A stretch of 64,000 bases of DNA. It comes from JAHEEL01 sp963715255 (GTDB taxonomy: Bacteria; Actinomycetota; Acidimicrobiia; Spongiisociales; UBA5794). The notes under the pieces are model-generated. The model made no database searches. It was not told where the DNA came from and saw nothing but the letters and a program-made list of their open reading frames with translations. Below are positions 26,174-35,366 of the stretch, piece after piece. How positions within the stretch are numbered: position 1 is the stretch's first letter; the number at the start of each line of letters is the position of its first letter. The position numbers and the translations under genes are program-made. The stretch is taken from contig CAVQRN010000005.1 in the NCBI GenBank assembly GCA_963715255.1, forward strand, positions 62,001 through 126,000. The letters are read 5' to 3'.

Positions 26174-27181
26174 GTGGACACCAGCATTTGGATTGTGCTC
26201 GTTGCAGCGATCGCCATCATCGCGGTCGCTGCGTTCGTTGTCGTCAACCGATCGCACGATAGGGGACCTTCCTCATCGCCAGGAGTGGAAGCCCCGGAAC
26301 GCGGACTACGAACCAAGCTGGTCCGCACCCGATCGGCCATCGGCGGTCGACTCAGCGATCTCTTCGGATCCAGCACCCTTGACGAGAACTTCTGGAGTGA
26401 ACTCGAGGAGGCGTTGATTGCTGCCGACGTCGGCGTATCGACGGCATCGACCGTCGTGAATGATGTGCGAAGCCAGCATCCTGATGATGGCGATGCAGCG
26501 CGGCGGTTGCTCGAGGAGTCCCTGATCGGTCAACTATCGGGGCGCGATCGATCCCTGCACCTCGAGGGGAAGCCGGCCGTGGTTCTCGTCGTCGGCGTGA
26601 ACGGCACGGGGAAGACGACCTCGATCGCCAAGATCGCCGGTCTGCTCGGAGAAGACGGCCGAACCGCCGTCCTCGGCTCCGCCGACACGTTCCGGGCCGC
26701 CGCGGACGAGCAGCTTCGCACCTGGGCAGAACGGGTTGGGGTCCAGGTCGTCTCCGGGGCGCCGGGTTCCGATCCCGCCGCCGTGGCATACGACGCATAC
26801 CGAACGGCCGCGGATTCCGGCGCCGACGTCGTGCTCATTGATACGGCAGGGCGACTGCACTCGAAGACGAACCTCATGGATGAACTCGCCAAAGTGGCGC
26901 GCGTGCTTCGCCGCGAAGCGGGGGAGATCGGCGAGGTCCTACTCGTCCTCGACGGAACCACCGGCCAGAACGGGATCAGCCAGGCACGAAGCTTCGCCGC
27001 ATCCGTCGGTGTGACCGGGATTATTCTCACGAAACTCGACGGCACGGCCCGAGGAGGCGTAGCGATCGCTGTGGAACAGGAACTCGACGTCCCCGTCAAA
27101 TACATCGGTGTCGGTGAAGGGCTCCACGACCTCGTACCATTCGAACCGACAACATTCATCGAAGCACTGCTGGAGCCATGA
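26174..27181 (+). CDS. ftsY: Signal recognition particle receptor FtsY
   Basis: SRP receptor GTPase for co-translational membrane targeting. The 335-residue protein starts (GTG) with a single transmembrane helix (residues 5-25), as in actinobacterial FtsY, followed by the NG domain: GVNGTGKTTSIAKIAG (about 140-155), DTAGRLHSKTNLM, TKLDGTARGG and IGVGEGLHDLVPF. It overlaps cdd by four bases. Confidence 0.95.
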   Translation: MDTSIWIVLVAAIAIIAVAAFVVVNRSHDRGPSSSPGVEAPERGLRTKLVRTRSAIGGRLSDLFGSSTLDENFWSELEEALIAADVGVSTASTVVNDVRSQHPDDGDAARRLLEESLIGQLSGRDRSLHLEGKPAVVLVVGVNGTGKTTSIAKIAGLLGEDGRTAVLGSADTFRAAADEQLRTWAERVGVQVVSGAPGSDPAAVAYDAYRTAADSGADVVLIDTAGRLHSKTNLMDELAKVARVLRREAGEIGEVLLVLDGTTGQNGISQARSFAASVGVTGIILTKLDGTARGGVAIAVEQELDVPVKYIGVGEGLHDLVPFEPTTFIEALLEP

Positions 27182-27583
27182 CCGAAACGCAACGACTCAT
27201 CGCAGAGGCCCGGAACGCAGCCGAGCGCTCCCACTCGCCGTACTCCAAATTTCGCGTCGGCGCCGTGGTCGTCGCTTCCGACGGCACCGAGTACCGGGGA
27301 TGCAACGTCGAGAACGCGGCGTACGGAGCATCGATCTGCCGCGGAGGCGAATGCAATCACCACCGCCGTTGCCGATGGCGTACGCGAGATCGATACGATC
27401 GCCGTTGCGTGCCTCGACGGCGAGGGATGCTCCCCGTGTGGCAACTGCCGTCAACTCATGAGAGAGTTCCGCGTCAAACGCGTGATCTTGACCAACGAAA
27501 CCGGAGCCCCCGTCGAATACGCACTCGACGCGCTGCTCCCGATGTCGTTCGGACCGGAAAACTTGGAAGCGAGGAGAGAGTAG
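27178..27583 (+). CDS. cdd: Cytidine deaminase (one frameshift)
   Basis: Converts cytidine to uridine in pyrimidine salvage. The first part reads MTETQRLIAEARNAAERSHSPYSKFRVGA ... CNVENAAYGASIC; an extra C at 27339-27340 (TGCCGCGG for expected TGCGCGG) shifts the frame. Beyond it, another frame gives the zinc site and C-terminus: the CAEANA segment, then GEGCSPCGNCRQLMREF. The locus length is 3n+1, as expected for one inserted base. Complete catalytic residues argue for an intact gene. The TAG stop is part of the following heptamer repeat. Confidence 0.85.
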
Positions 27584-27679
27584 AAGGTAGAGAGTAGAGA
27601 GTAGAGAGTAGAGAGTAGAGCGTAGAGAGACCGGACCCCGGCGGGACGCTCGGGTCTCTCTACGCTCTACTCTCTACTC
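27580..27679. repeat. Tandem heptamers forming a perfect 27-bp hairpin
   Basis: Seven tandem heptamers of GTAGAGA type (27580-27628) begin at the cdd stop codon. Bases 27606-27632 are perfectly complementary to 27653-27679 over 27 bp, around a 20-base loop. It separates convergent cdd and etfA and very probably terminates both. Best example of the dispersed repeat family. Confidence 0.85.
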
Positions 27680-27685
27680 GTCGCC

Positions 27686-28642
27686 CTACCGGGCTTTCAA
27701 CGCCTCGGTCAGCTTCGGGATCACCTGGTGCAGGTCGCCCACGATGCCGAGATCGGCGACGGCGAAGATCGGGGCTTCGGCGTCCTTGTTGACGGCGATG
27801 ATCGTGCCGGAGTCCTTCATCCCGACCAGGTGCTGCATGGCACCGCTGACACGCCGAGCGCCAGAGTAGACGTCGGGCTTGACCGTCTTGCCGGTCTGCC
27901 CGACCTGGAGCGAGTAGACGGACCCACTCGGCATCGACGACGGCCCGGGTGGCTCCCACGGCCGCTCCGAGCATGTAGGCGAGCTCGTCGATGATCGGTC
28001 CACTTCTCGGCGCTGCCGATGCCGCGGCCACCGGCCACGACGATGCCGGCTCGACCTCGAGGTCCGGTCCCTCGCTCTGCTTCATCGTGCGACTCGGTGA
28101 TGATGGCGGACCCCGCATGGCCGACGTCGGGCATCGAAACGGATACGACCGTCGGGAACGTCCACCGTCCGCGCTTCGGCGGCGAACGCCTTCGGGCGTA
28201 CGACGCACGACGGCTGGGGCCGGTGCAGGTGGCCTCGGACGACGTCTCGGTTCCACCGAGGATCTCGCTCACCACCGCGACGCGTCGCCGTCACGGAGAT
28301 GTCGACGGCATTGGAGAGCACCGGCCGGTCGATCCGGCGCGAGCCGCCCGGCGACGTCGCGGTCGGTGATCCCCATGCCGAACAGGATCAGATCGGCGCT
28401 GCTCCTCGGCGAGCACGGCGAGCGCGGCGGCGTGCCGGGGCGGCGGGAGGCGGTCTCCGGTATCGAGGTGGATACACCGTCGTGGCACCGTGAGCGCCGA
28501 GTGTCCGCGAACGCTGCGTCCGATCCGGCACCGACGTGATACGGCCGCGGTCGTCTCCAAACGACCGGGCCTTGGTGAGCATCTCGAGAGCGGACGCGGA
28601 GGCGTGCCCGTCGATCTCTTCTGCGAATACCCAGGTCGTCAT
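27686..28642 (-). CDS. etfA: Electron transfer flavoprotein alpha subunit (multiple frameshifts)
   Basis: ETF-alpha passes electrons from acyl-CoA dehydrogenases to the respiratory chain. The N-terminus MTTWVFAEEIDGHASASALEMLTKARSFGD and the C-terminal FAD-binding end (LQVGQTGKTVKPDVY, GMKDSGTIIAVNKDAEAPIFAVADLGIVGDL) are in different frames, and middle segments (VSEILGGTETS, RPKAFAAEARTVDVP, MPDVGHAGSAIITES) appear in yet others, so several single-base shifts interrupt it. All expected parts are present in order. It starts one base after the etfB stop. Read as sequence error, not decay. Confidence 0.8.
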
Positions 28643-28643
28643 C

Positions 28644-29426
28644 TCAGATCACCTTCACCTGTTCGAGGAGCGCGACGATCTCGAGGTGCGCCTCACCCTC
28701 GTCTTCAACGATCTCACCCGCCTTCGCGGGCAGGGACCGAGATCACCGACGGATCCCCTGTCCGGCGCCGGAATCGCCGACCTGCATCGGCGCCGAATCC
28801 GAGGTCGGCGGCAGTGAGCTTGCTCGATCGGCTTCGACTTGGCCTGCATGATCCCCTTGAAGGTGGGATAGCGGGGCTCGACGCGCCGGAGGTAACGGCA
28901 CCAGGAGCGCCGGGAGCGGCGCCTCGACCACGTCGTAGCCGCCGGCGGTCTGCGCTCGACACGAGGATCCCGGCGTCAGTGTCGACCTTGCGGGCGAACG
29001 TCAGCGACGGCAGGTCGAGCAGCTCGGCGATCTGCTGGGGCACGACACCGGTGTACCCGTCGGTGGATTCGGTGCCGGTGATCACGAGATCGACGCCTTC
29101 TCCTGGCGATGGCCGCAGCGAGCACCTTGGCGGTCACCAGGGCGCCGGAGCCGCGCGAGGGCTCTCGTCGTCGATGATGACCGCCTTGTCGGCGCCCATC
29201 GCCAGTGCCTGGCGGATGCCCTGCAGGCTCCCGGCGGGGCCCATCGACACCAGACGTGACCTCACCGTCGTTCGCTTCGGCGAGCTGGAGCCCGACCTCG
29301 ACGCCGTAACCGATCGGTGTCGTCGAGGACCTGGTCGTTGGGACGGACCACGAAATGGGTGTCCGGATCCAGGTCGTAGGGCGTCGCCGGGTCTGGTATC
29401 TGCTTGACGCAGACCGCGATCTTCAT
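28644..29426 (-). CDS. etfB: Electron transfer flavoprotein beta subunit (multiple frameshifts)
   Basis: Partner of EtfA. The N-terminus MKIAVCVKQIPDPATPYDLDPDTHFVVRPNDQVLDD is clear, and further down ITGTESTDGYTGVVPQQIAELLDLPSLTFARKVDTD is the conserved ETF-beta block; the end reads PTFKGIMQAKSKPIEQ in pieces. At least three frames are used. Adjacent to etfA in the usual etfBA order. Confidence 0.8.
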
Positions 29427-29497
29427 GACGTTCCGCTCCTTGGCTGGGGTGCTCGAGATGATACCGCCAACTTTGAGCGTGGACTCAAAAACGGGCG

Positions 29498-30338
29498 TCA
29501 GCCGGCGACGAGGAGCGGGAGGAGCGACGTCGAGCACGGAGGTGAACCGCTCCCGGGCCTCGTCCGCGGTTTCGGGGACTTCCTCGTGGTGAAGCGGCGT
29601 ATCCGAGATGCCGGCGGCGTAGATTGGTGACCAGCGAGATCCCGGCAACCTCGGCACCCATGTGCTGGGCGGCGATCGCTTCGGGCACCGTCGACATGCC
29701 GACCAGGTCGGCCCCCAGGCGCTTGGCCATCTGCGACCTCGGCGGGGGTCTCGTAGCGTCGGGCCGAGGAACCAGGCGTAGACGCCCTCCTCGAGATGCG
29801 ACGCCGAGCTTCGAATGCCACGCTCCATGAGACCTCGGAGGCGCTCGGGTAGACCTCCGACATGTCGGGGAAGCGCGGGCCGAGCCGGTCGTCGTTCGTG
29901 CCGACCAGTGGGTTGCTCGCCGTGTAGGTTGAGGTGATCGCGGATGCAGGACGAGGTCGCCGGGCGCGAGACCGTCGCCGAGACCGCCCGCGGCGTTGGT
30001 GAGGAGCACCGACGATGCGCCGGCGAGGCGACCGCGGTGCGGACGCCGAACACGACCTCGTCGAGTGTCCCAGCCCTCGTACGTGTGGACCCGTCCGGCG
30101 AAGAGCAAGCACGGCTCCGTCGCCGACGGCGAGCCGAGAAGAGGCTCCCGCCGTGACCCGACGACACGCGGTACGGGGAAGCCGGGGATCTCCGCAGTAG
30201 GGGATCTTGATCGCATTCGCGAAGCGATCCGGCGTAGTCGCTCAGACCCGACCCGAGCACGATCGCCACGTCGTGGTCGTCTCGACCGGTTCGTTCGGCG
30301 ATCGCGGCCGCGGCGGCTTGCAGGTCTTCGTAGCTCAT
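29498..30338 (-). CDS. Purine nucleoside phosphorylase (frameshifts)
   Basis: Trimeric-type purine nucleoside phosphorylase, cleaving (deoxy)inosine or guanosine to base and (deoxy)ribose-1-phosphate. Visible segments: MSYEDLQAAAAAIAERTGRDDHDVAIVLGSGLSDYA, LLTNAAGGLGDGLAPGDLVL, and KRLGADLVGMSTVPEAIAAQHMGAEVAGISLVTN, the family signature, spread over different frames. Start and stop were taken from the first and last conserved segments. Next to deoA, consistent with nucleoside salvage. Confidence 0.8.
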
Positions 30339-30354
30339 CGCACCTCTCGCAGGA

Positions 30355-31653
30355 TCAGCGGTCGGGACGGCTGTCGGTTCTTCGGACACCACCCATGCGG
30401 TCTCGAGGAGCCTGCAGGCAAGCGCCCAGCTGATCGTCCGTGTTGTAGCGTACGGTTCCGAGCGCATCACCTACATCGACGGGGTCGCCGACCTTCGCGT
30501 GGACGGTGATTCCGACCCCGGGATCGACGTCGTCGTCCTTCACTTGACGACCGGCGCCGAGCCGCACTGCGGCACGCCCAAGTCGCAGTGCATCGCAGCG
30601 TTCGACGAAGCCGCCGCGGTCGGCGACGACGGTGTGGACGCTTGCGGCGGACGGCAGGAGTGACGGGTCTTCGAGCACGGACGGGTCACCGCCCTGTGCC
30701 TCGACGACCTTCGACCAGCTTCTCGAACGCCGGCACCGGATTCAACCGCATCCTCCAGTCGCGACCTGGCCTCCGCTCGGTCTGCCGCAACGCCACCCAG
30801 GAGCAGCATCTCCTCGCCCGAGGCGGTAGGTGATCTCGGTCGGGTCGGGCGGGTCCGTCACCGCGGAGCACCGTCGATCGACTCGACGATCTCGCTGGCG
30901 TTCCCGACCTCGCGTCCGAGCGGTTGGTCCATGTCGGTGAGGAATGCCGACGACCGGCGTGCCGTGGGATCGCCCGATACCGACCATGGTCTCCGCCAAT
31001 TCCATTCCGGATGCGAGCGTCCTTCATGAACGCCCCGCGAGCCGACCTTGACGTCGAGCACCAGGCCGTCGAGGCCTTCGGCGAGCTTCTTCGACATGAT
31101 GGAGGAGGAGATGAGGGGAATCGACGGCACCGTGCCGGTTGCATCACGCAATGCGTAGATCCGCCGATCAGCAGGAACCAGCGTCTCGGACTGGCCGCCG
31201 AGCACGAGGCCGAGTTCGTCGAGTGACGGGTGAAACTCGGGGGTTCGAGAGCGGTCCGGAACCCCGGGATCGATTCGAGCTTGTCGAGTGTGCCGCCGGT
31301 GTGGCCGAGGCCGCGTCCGCTCATCATCGGGACGGCGACTCCGCAGGCCGCGACCATCGGCGCCAGCGGGATGCTGACCTTGTCGCCGACACCGCCGGTC
31401 GAGTGCTTGTCGATCTTGGGCATGGACGTGCGGAGAGATCGAGCACGTCACCCGAGTGCAGCATGGCGTCGGTCCACGCCGCGAGTTCCGCGGCGTTCAG
31501 CCCTCGAAAGATGATCGCCATCAGGAGCGAGGACATCTGGTAGTCGGGGATCCGGTACGCCGTGTACTCGGTGATGATCCACTTCAGCTCCTCGGCGGTG
31601 AGGACTCCACCGTCACGTTTGGTCCGGATCAGCTCCGGCATGCTGTAGCTCAT
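30355..31653 (-). CDS. deoA: Thymidine/pyrimidine-nucleoside phosphorylase (frameshifts)
   Basis: Cleaves thymidine or uridine with phosphate. N-terminal PELIRTKRDGGVLTAEELKWIITEYTAYRIPDYQMSSLLMAIIFRGLNAAELAAWTDAML, the phosphate-binding KHSTGGVGDKVSIPLAPMVAACGV, GRGLGHTGGTLDKLESIPGF, and the C-terminal biotinyl-like GITVHAKVGDPVDVGDALGTV are present in order but in different frames. Its start overlaps the stop of the alkyltransferase-like gene (ATGA). Confidence 0.82.
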
Positions 31654-31946
31654 GAACCCTCCGATTCGGGGCGTGTATTGTCGCGCAATCTGACGCGACC
31701 ATTGTTGACCGCGACTCCTTCGCTCCTCAACAGTTCGGTCTGTCGTTGTTCCAGCCCCGGGGCGAGTCGTCCCGACTTGGCGACGACCCGCCACCACGGA
31801 AGACCTGGTGTCGAGCGGACGAGGTTGCCGACGGCACGGGCGGCACCGGGAAATCCCGCCTCCTCTGCGACCTCGCCGTACGACACGACTTCGCCGGGTT
31901 CGAGCCGTTCGAGCACCCTGGCGACCTCTTCGCCGAAGTCCTTCAT
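31650..31946 (-). CDS. Alkyltransferase-like protein (ATL)
   Basis: A 98-residue, uninterrupted protein of the O6-alkylguanine-DNA alkyltransferase fold: EVVSYGEVAEEAGFPGAARAVGNLVRSTPGLPWWRVVAKSGRL. The active-site cysteine of the PCHR motif is replaced by tryptophan (PWWR), the hallmark of ATL proteins, which bind alkylated bases and hand them to nucleotide excision repair without transferring the alkyl group. It is one of the few intact genes in the error-rich stretch and heads the deoA-phosphorylase-etf gene string. Confidence 0.86.
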   Translation of the reverse strand: MKDFGEEVARVLERLEPGEVVSYGEVAEEAGFPGAARAVGNLVRSTPGLPWWRVVAKSGRLAPGLEQRQTELLRSEGVAVNNGRVRLRDNTRPESEGS

Positions 31947-32027
31947 CGCTTCCTCGCCTTTGCGAAGGCATCGGCGTCGTACGAACGAGTGAGCTCTTGC
32001 TTCATCGCCCGCGAGCAGAACGGAGAA

Positions 32028-32654
32028 TCAAAGCGTCCCGAACAGCCGATCGCCCATGTCTCCGAGACCGGGCACGATGTAGGAAGCGATCGTTGAGTTC
32101 CCGGTCGAGCGCTGCGGCGACGATCTGGACGTCGGGGTGATCGTCGTACATCCGGCGGACTCCGTCGGGCGCCGCAACCACGCAGAGGGCGGTGATGTCG
32201 CGGCGCCCCCGATGCTTGGCCTTGTCGACCGCCCACGAGAGCGACCCACCGGTGGCCAGCATCGGCTCGAGGATGAAGACCGATGCGTTGGACAGGTCGG
32301 GGAGTCTTGAAGTAGTACTCCTGACGGCTCGTGCCGTCTCCTCGTCGCGCTGCACACCGGCGAAGCCGACCTTGCACGTGGGGGATCATGTCGATGACCG
32401 CGTCGAGCAGTCCCGAGGCCGGCCCGCAGCACGGCGATGGCCACCACGTCGGGCATCCGGTACCCGGTGGTGGTCTCCAGCGGCGTTCGGACCTCGCATC
32501 TCGGCAAGCGGGAACCGCTTCGGTCGCCTCCATGCACCAGGGTGTAGGTGAGACGCCGGGCCGCGGCCCGGAACTCCTCGGGTCGGTGTCCTTCGTCCCG
32601 CAGGACGGTCAGGTAGTGCGGGCTGAGCGGATGGTCGATCACGGTGAGATTCAT
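32028..32654 (-). CDS. upp: Uracil phosphoribosyltransferase (frameshifts)
   Basis: Makes UMP from uracil and PRPP. The N-terminus MNLTVIDHPLSPHYLTVLRDEGHRPEEFRAAARRLTYTL, the middle TTTGYRMPDVVAIAVLRAGLG, the PRPP segment (FILEPMLATGGSLSWAVDKAKHRG) and the C-terminus VPGLGDMGDRLFGTL are all present but need several frame changes. With cdd, deoA and the purine phosphorylase it completes a salvage set in this region. Confidence 0.82.
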   Translation of the reverse strand: MNLTVIDHPLSPHYLTVLRDEGHRPEEFRAAARRLTYTLVHGGDRSGSRLPRCEVRTPLETTTGYRMPDVVAIAVLRAGLGTARRGHRHDPPRARSASPVCSATRRRHEPSGVLLQDSPTCPTHRSSSSSRCWPPVGRSRGRSTRPSIGGAATSPPSAWLRRPTESAGCTTITPTSRSSPQRSTGNSTIASYIVPGLGDMGDRLFGTL

Positions 32655-32722
32655 GACGCCTCCTTGGCGGGTGAGGGTAACTGGGACCGCACCCGTCCGC
32701 GGCGATCTTCGCTGCGCGCCGC

Positions 32723-32728
32723 TACCCT
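32723..32728 (+). promoter_or_regulatory. -10 box of ffh
   Basis: TACCCT ends nine bases before the ATG at 32738. Local sequence quality is doubtful, so this is tentative. Confidence 0.35.
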
Positions 32729-32737
32729 CACGGTCCG

Positions 32738-34067
32738 ATGTTCGATGTCCACTCACCAGCCGCTTCAACGGCGTCTTCGACCGCCTGCGCGGCAAGGGCC
32801 GGCTCTCGGAAGCCGACGTCGACGATGCGCTGCGCGAGGTGCGGATGGCGCTGCTGGAGGCCGACGTCAACGTGGCGGTCGCCAAGGCGATGCTGGCCCG
32901 GGTGAGGGAGCGGGCCGTCGGCACCGAGGTGACCAAGAGCCTCACCCCGGGTCAGCAGGTCATCAAGATCGTCCACGAGGAGCTGATCACCACGCTCGGC
33001 ACCGAGGCGGTGCCGCTGGCGACGGCCTCCAAGCCGCCGCTCGCCATCCTGATGGTGGGGCTGCAGGGGTCCGGCAAGACCACGACCGCGGCCAAGCTGG
33101 CGAAGCGCGCTCGAAGTCAGGGCAAGCGCCCCCTGCTGGTCGCCGCCGATCTGCAGCGCCCCGCCGCCATCGACCAACTGGAGTCCCTGGGGAGACGGAT
33201 CGGCGTCCCCGTCCACGTGGATCGCACGCCAAGGCCGCCCAGGCTGGTCAAGGCGGCCATGAAGCGGGCGACGGACCGAGGGGTTCGAACGTGGTGATCG
33301 TGGACACCGCCGGCCGTCTGCAGATCGACAAGGACCTCATGGAGGAACTGGCCGCGGTGCGCAAGGCTGCCGATCCCGACGAGGTGCTGCTGGTGCTGGA
33401 TGCGATGACCGGTCAGGACGCCGTCAACGTGGCGATCGGCTTCCTGGAGCAAACCGATCTCACCGGCCTTGTTCTTCTCGAAACTCGACGGCGATGCCCG
33501 GGGCGGCGCCGCCATCTCCGCGCGTGAGGTGACCGGCAGCCCGATCAAGTTCGCCGGTGTCGGCGAGGGGATCGACGACCTGGAGGTCTTCCACCCGGAG
33601 CGGATGGCGTCACGCATCCTGGGCATGGGCGACGTGCTGACGCTCATCGAGAAGGCCGAGGCGACCTGGGACGAACAGGAGGCTCGAGCAGGCCGCCGAC
33701 AAGATGTTGACGGCCTCTTTCACCCTCGAGGACTTCCTCGACCAGTTCCAGCAGATCCGGAAGATGGGGCCTCTGCAGCAGTTGCTTGGTATGCTCCCGG
33801 GCGCCGCATCGGCGTTCGGGAACGTCGAGGTGTCCGACGACCGCATCTCGCGCGGGTCGAGGCCATCATCCGGTCGATGACCCCCGCGGAGCGGCGCAAC
33901 CCCAAGATGATCGACGGCAGCCGAAAGCGACGGATCGCATCCGGGTCGGGGACACCCCCGCAGGACGTGAACGGTCTGCTCCGGCAGTTCGCCGAGACAC
34001 AGAAGATGATGAAGGCGTTTGCCGGAGGCACGATCCCCGATTCCCGGGCTTACGATCCCGGGGATGA
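32738..34067 (+). CDS. ffh: Signal recognition particle protein Ffh (multiple frameshifts)
   Basis: SRP54-type GTPase that binds signal peptides and 4.5S RNA. Recognisable in order: SRFNGVFDRLRGKGRLSEADVDDALREVRMALLEADVNV (N domain), GLQGSGKTTTAAKLAKRA, DTAGRLQIDKDLMEELAAV, FSKLDGDARGGAAISAREVTGSPIKFAGVGEGIDDLEVFHPERMASRILGMGDV (G domain), and SMTPAERRNPKMIDGSRKRRIASGSG with a methionine-rich end QFAETQKMMKAF (M domain). At least five frame changes occur, the first a few codons after the ATG. The end is approximate: a TGA at 34065-34067 is the most plausible stop. An essential gene, so shifts must be errors. Confidence 0.83.
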
Positions 34068-34087
34068 GCACGAAGGAAGAGGTGACG

Positions 34088-34554
34088 ATGGCGGTGAAGA
34101 TCCGCCTGACACGGACGGGCAAGAAGAAGCAGCCCTCCTACCGGGTGGTGGTGGCCGACTCACGCGCCCCGGGATGGCCGCTACATCGAACAGATCGGCC
34201 GGTACGACACCCGCGCAGGATCCGTCGGTGATCGTGATCGACAACGATCGGGCGGTCTACTGGCTCCAGAAAGGCGCCCAGCCGACGGACCGAGCGAAGA
34301 AGTTGCTCGAGATCTCCGGTGCCTGGACCGAGTTCAGGGTCGCCAGGGGTGATATTCATGTCGTCGTCGACAAACCGAAGAAGAAGGCCGAGCCGAAGCC
34401 CGTGATTCTCGACGAGATCGTTCAAGAGGCAGCCGCAGAGGCAGCCCTAGAGACAGCTGCAGAGGCCGAAGCCGAACTCACCGAAGAGGTCGTGGTGGCC
34501 GAAGAGGTCGTGGTGGCTGAAGAGGTCGTAGCAGAGGGATCGGACGAAGCATGA
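34088..34554 (+). CDS. rpsP: 30S ribosomal protein S16 with acidic tail (two frameshifts)
   Basis: MAVKIRLTRTGKKKQPSYRVVVADSRAP, then (shifted) RDGRYIEQIGRYDT, then (shifted) QDPSVIVIDNDRAVYWLQKGAQPTDRAKKLLEISGAWTEF: the complete S16 fold. After it, a tail of about 70 residues runs through a lysine-rich link to PVILDEIVQEAAAEAA and valine/glutamate repeats (TEEVVVAEEVVVAEEVV). The tail is intact in one frame. A similar VLDEI motif ends ribosomal protein S2 in this genome. Overlaps khpA by four bases. Confidence 0.85.
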
Positions 34555-34808
34555 AGCAAGGCGAAATTGTCGAAAAGGTCGTGACCTACGTCGTCACACA
34601 GATCGTTGACGACGCCGATTCTGTCAAAGTCGAGATCGTGGCGGACGGCGACGATGCCATCGTTGCCGAGGTCCGCACCGCCAAGTCGGACATGGGGCGC
34701 GCCGATCGGTCGCCGCGGTCGTGTGGCTCGGGCGATTCGCTCCGTCGCATCGGTCGCAGGCGAAGAAGAGGGCGTCTCCGTCGAGGTCGACTTCCTCGAC
34801 TCGACGTG
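34551..34808 (+). CDS. khpA: KH-domain RNA-binding protein KhpA (frameshift)
   Basis: Small KH-domain protein between rpsP and rimM, as in most Gram-positive genomes. MKQGEIVEKVVTYVVTQIVDDADSVKVEIVADGDDAIVAEVRTAKSDMGR is followed, after an extra C near 34697-34700, by the GxxG-loop segment AIGRRGRVARAIRSVASVAGEEEGVSVEVDFLD. No stop follows immediately in that frame, so a second shift near 34800 is likely and the end given here is approximate. Confidence 0.8.
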
Positions 34809-35327
34809 GTACCGATTCTCGTCGGATACGTACGCCGGGCACACGGCATCAACGGTGCCGTTGTTGTGCGCCCGCTCACAGACGATCCAAGCGGCCGTTG
34901 GCTGCCCGGAGCCGAGTTGGCCAGCGATGACACCCCGTCGATTGCGTACACCATCGTGGAGGTCGGTCCCCACAAGGACGGACTCCTGGTTCGATTCGAA
35001 GGTGTCTCCGATCGCGAAGCCGCGGAGGCGCTGCGTGGTACGTCGTTCACGATCGCGGCCGATGAGCGGCGTGACCTCGACTCCGAGGAGTTCTGGCCCG
35101 ACGATCTGGTCGGATGCGCCGTCGTCGACGCGGCCGGTGAGTCCCTCGGAACGGTTGAGTCGGTCGTATTTGGAGCCGCTCAGGATCGTCTCTCGGTCCG
35201 CACTCCGGACGGAAGTGTCGAGGTTCCTTTCGTCGACGCCATTGTCCCCATCGTGGATCTGGACGCCCGCCGCATCGTGATGACACCGCCGATCGGCCTC
35301 TTCCCTTCGAATGAGGAACCTGGGTAG
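34806..35327 (+). CDS. rimM: 16S rRNA processing protein RimM
   Basis: A 173-residue 30S maturation factor. The N-terminal RimM barrel (VPILVGYVRRAHGINGAVVVRPLTDDP ... GLLVRFEGVSDREAAEALRG) leads to the PRC-barrel EEFWPDDLVGCAVVDAAGESLGTVESVVFGAAQDRLSV. GTG start at 34806 chosen from homology. From here onward the sequence reads cleanly again. Normally followed by trmD, which here is 12.8 kb away. Confidence 0.92.
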   Translation: MVPILVGYVRRAHGINGAVVVRPLTDDPSGRWLPGAELASDDTPSIAYTIVEVGPHKDGLLVRFEGVSDREAAEALRGTSFTIAADERRDLDSEEFWPDDLVGCAVVDAAGESLGTVESVVFGAAQDRLSVRTPDGSVEVPFVDAIVPIVDLDARRIVMTPPIGLFPSNEEPG

Positions 35328-35353
35328 ACGGACGACCGCGAGCGACATTGTCG

Positions 35354-35359
35354 TATCCT
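35354..35359 (+). promoter_or_regulatory. -10 box of icmF, leaderless
   Basis: TATCCT ends seven bases before the GTG start at 35367. Confidence 0.55.
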
Positions 35360-35366
35360 GGAATCC

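Noticed and set aside
27580..27679. Tandem repeats as a CRISPR array
   Set aside because: Units are 7-8 bases with no spacers, and no cas genes are present; DUF488 and the RecB nuclease are not Cas proteins.
33469..34554. A single open frame joining Ffh to ribosomal protein S16
   Set aside because: It arises from several frameshifts. The S16 start codon and the normal Ffh M-domain end lie inside it in other frames, so it is not a natural fusion.
34551..35327. A KhpA-RimM fusion protein
   Set aside because: The joined frame loses the KH GxxG loop, which appears intact in the neighbouring frame; one inserted base explains it.
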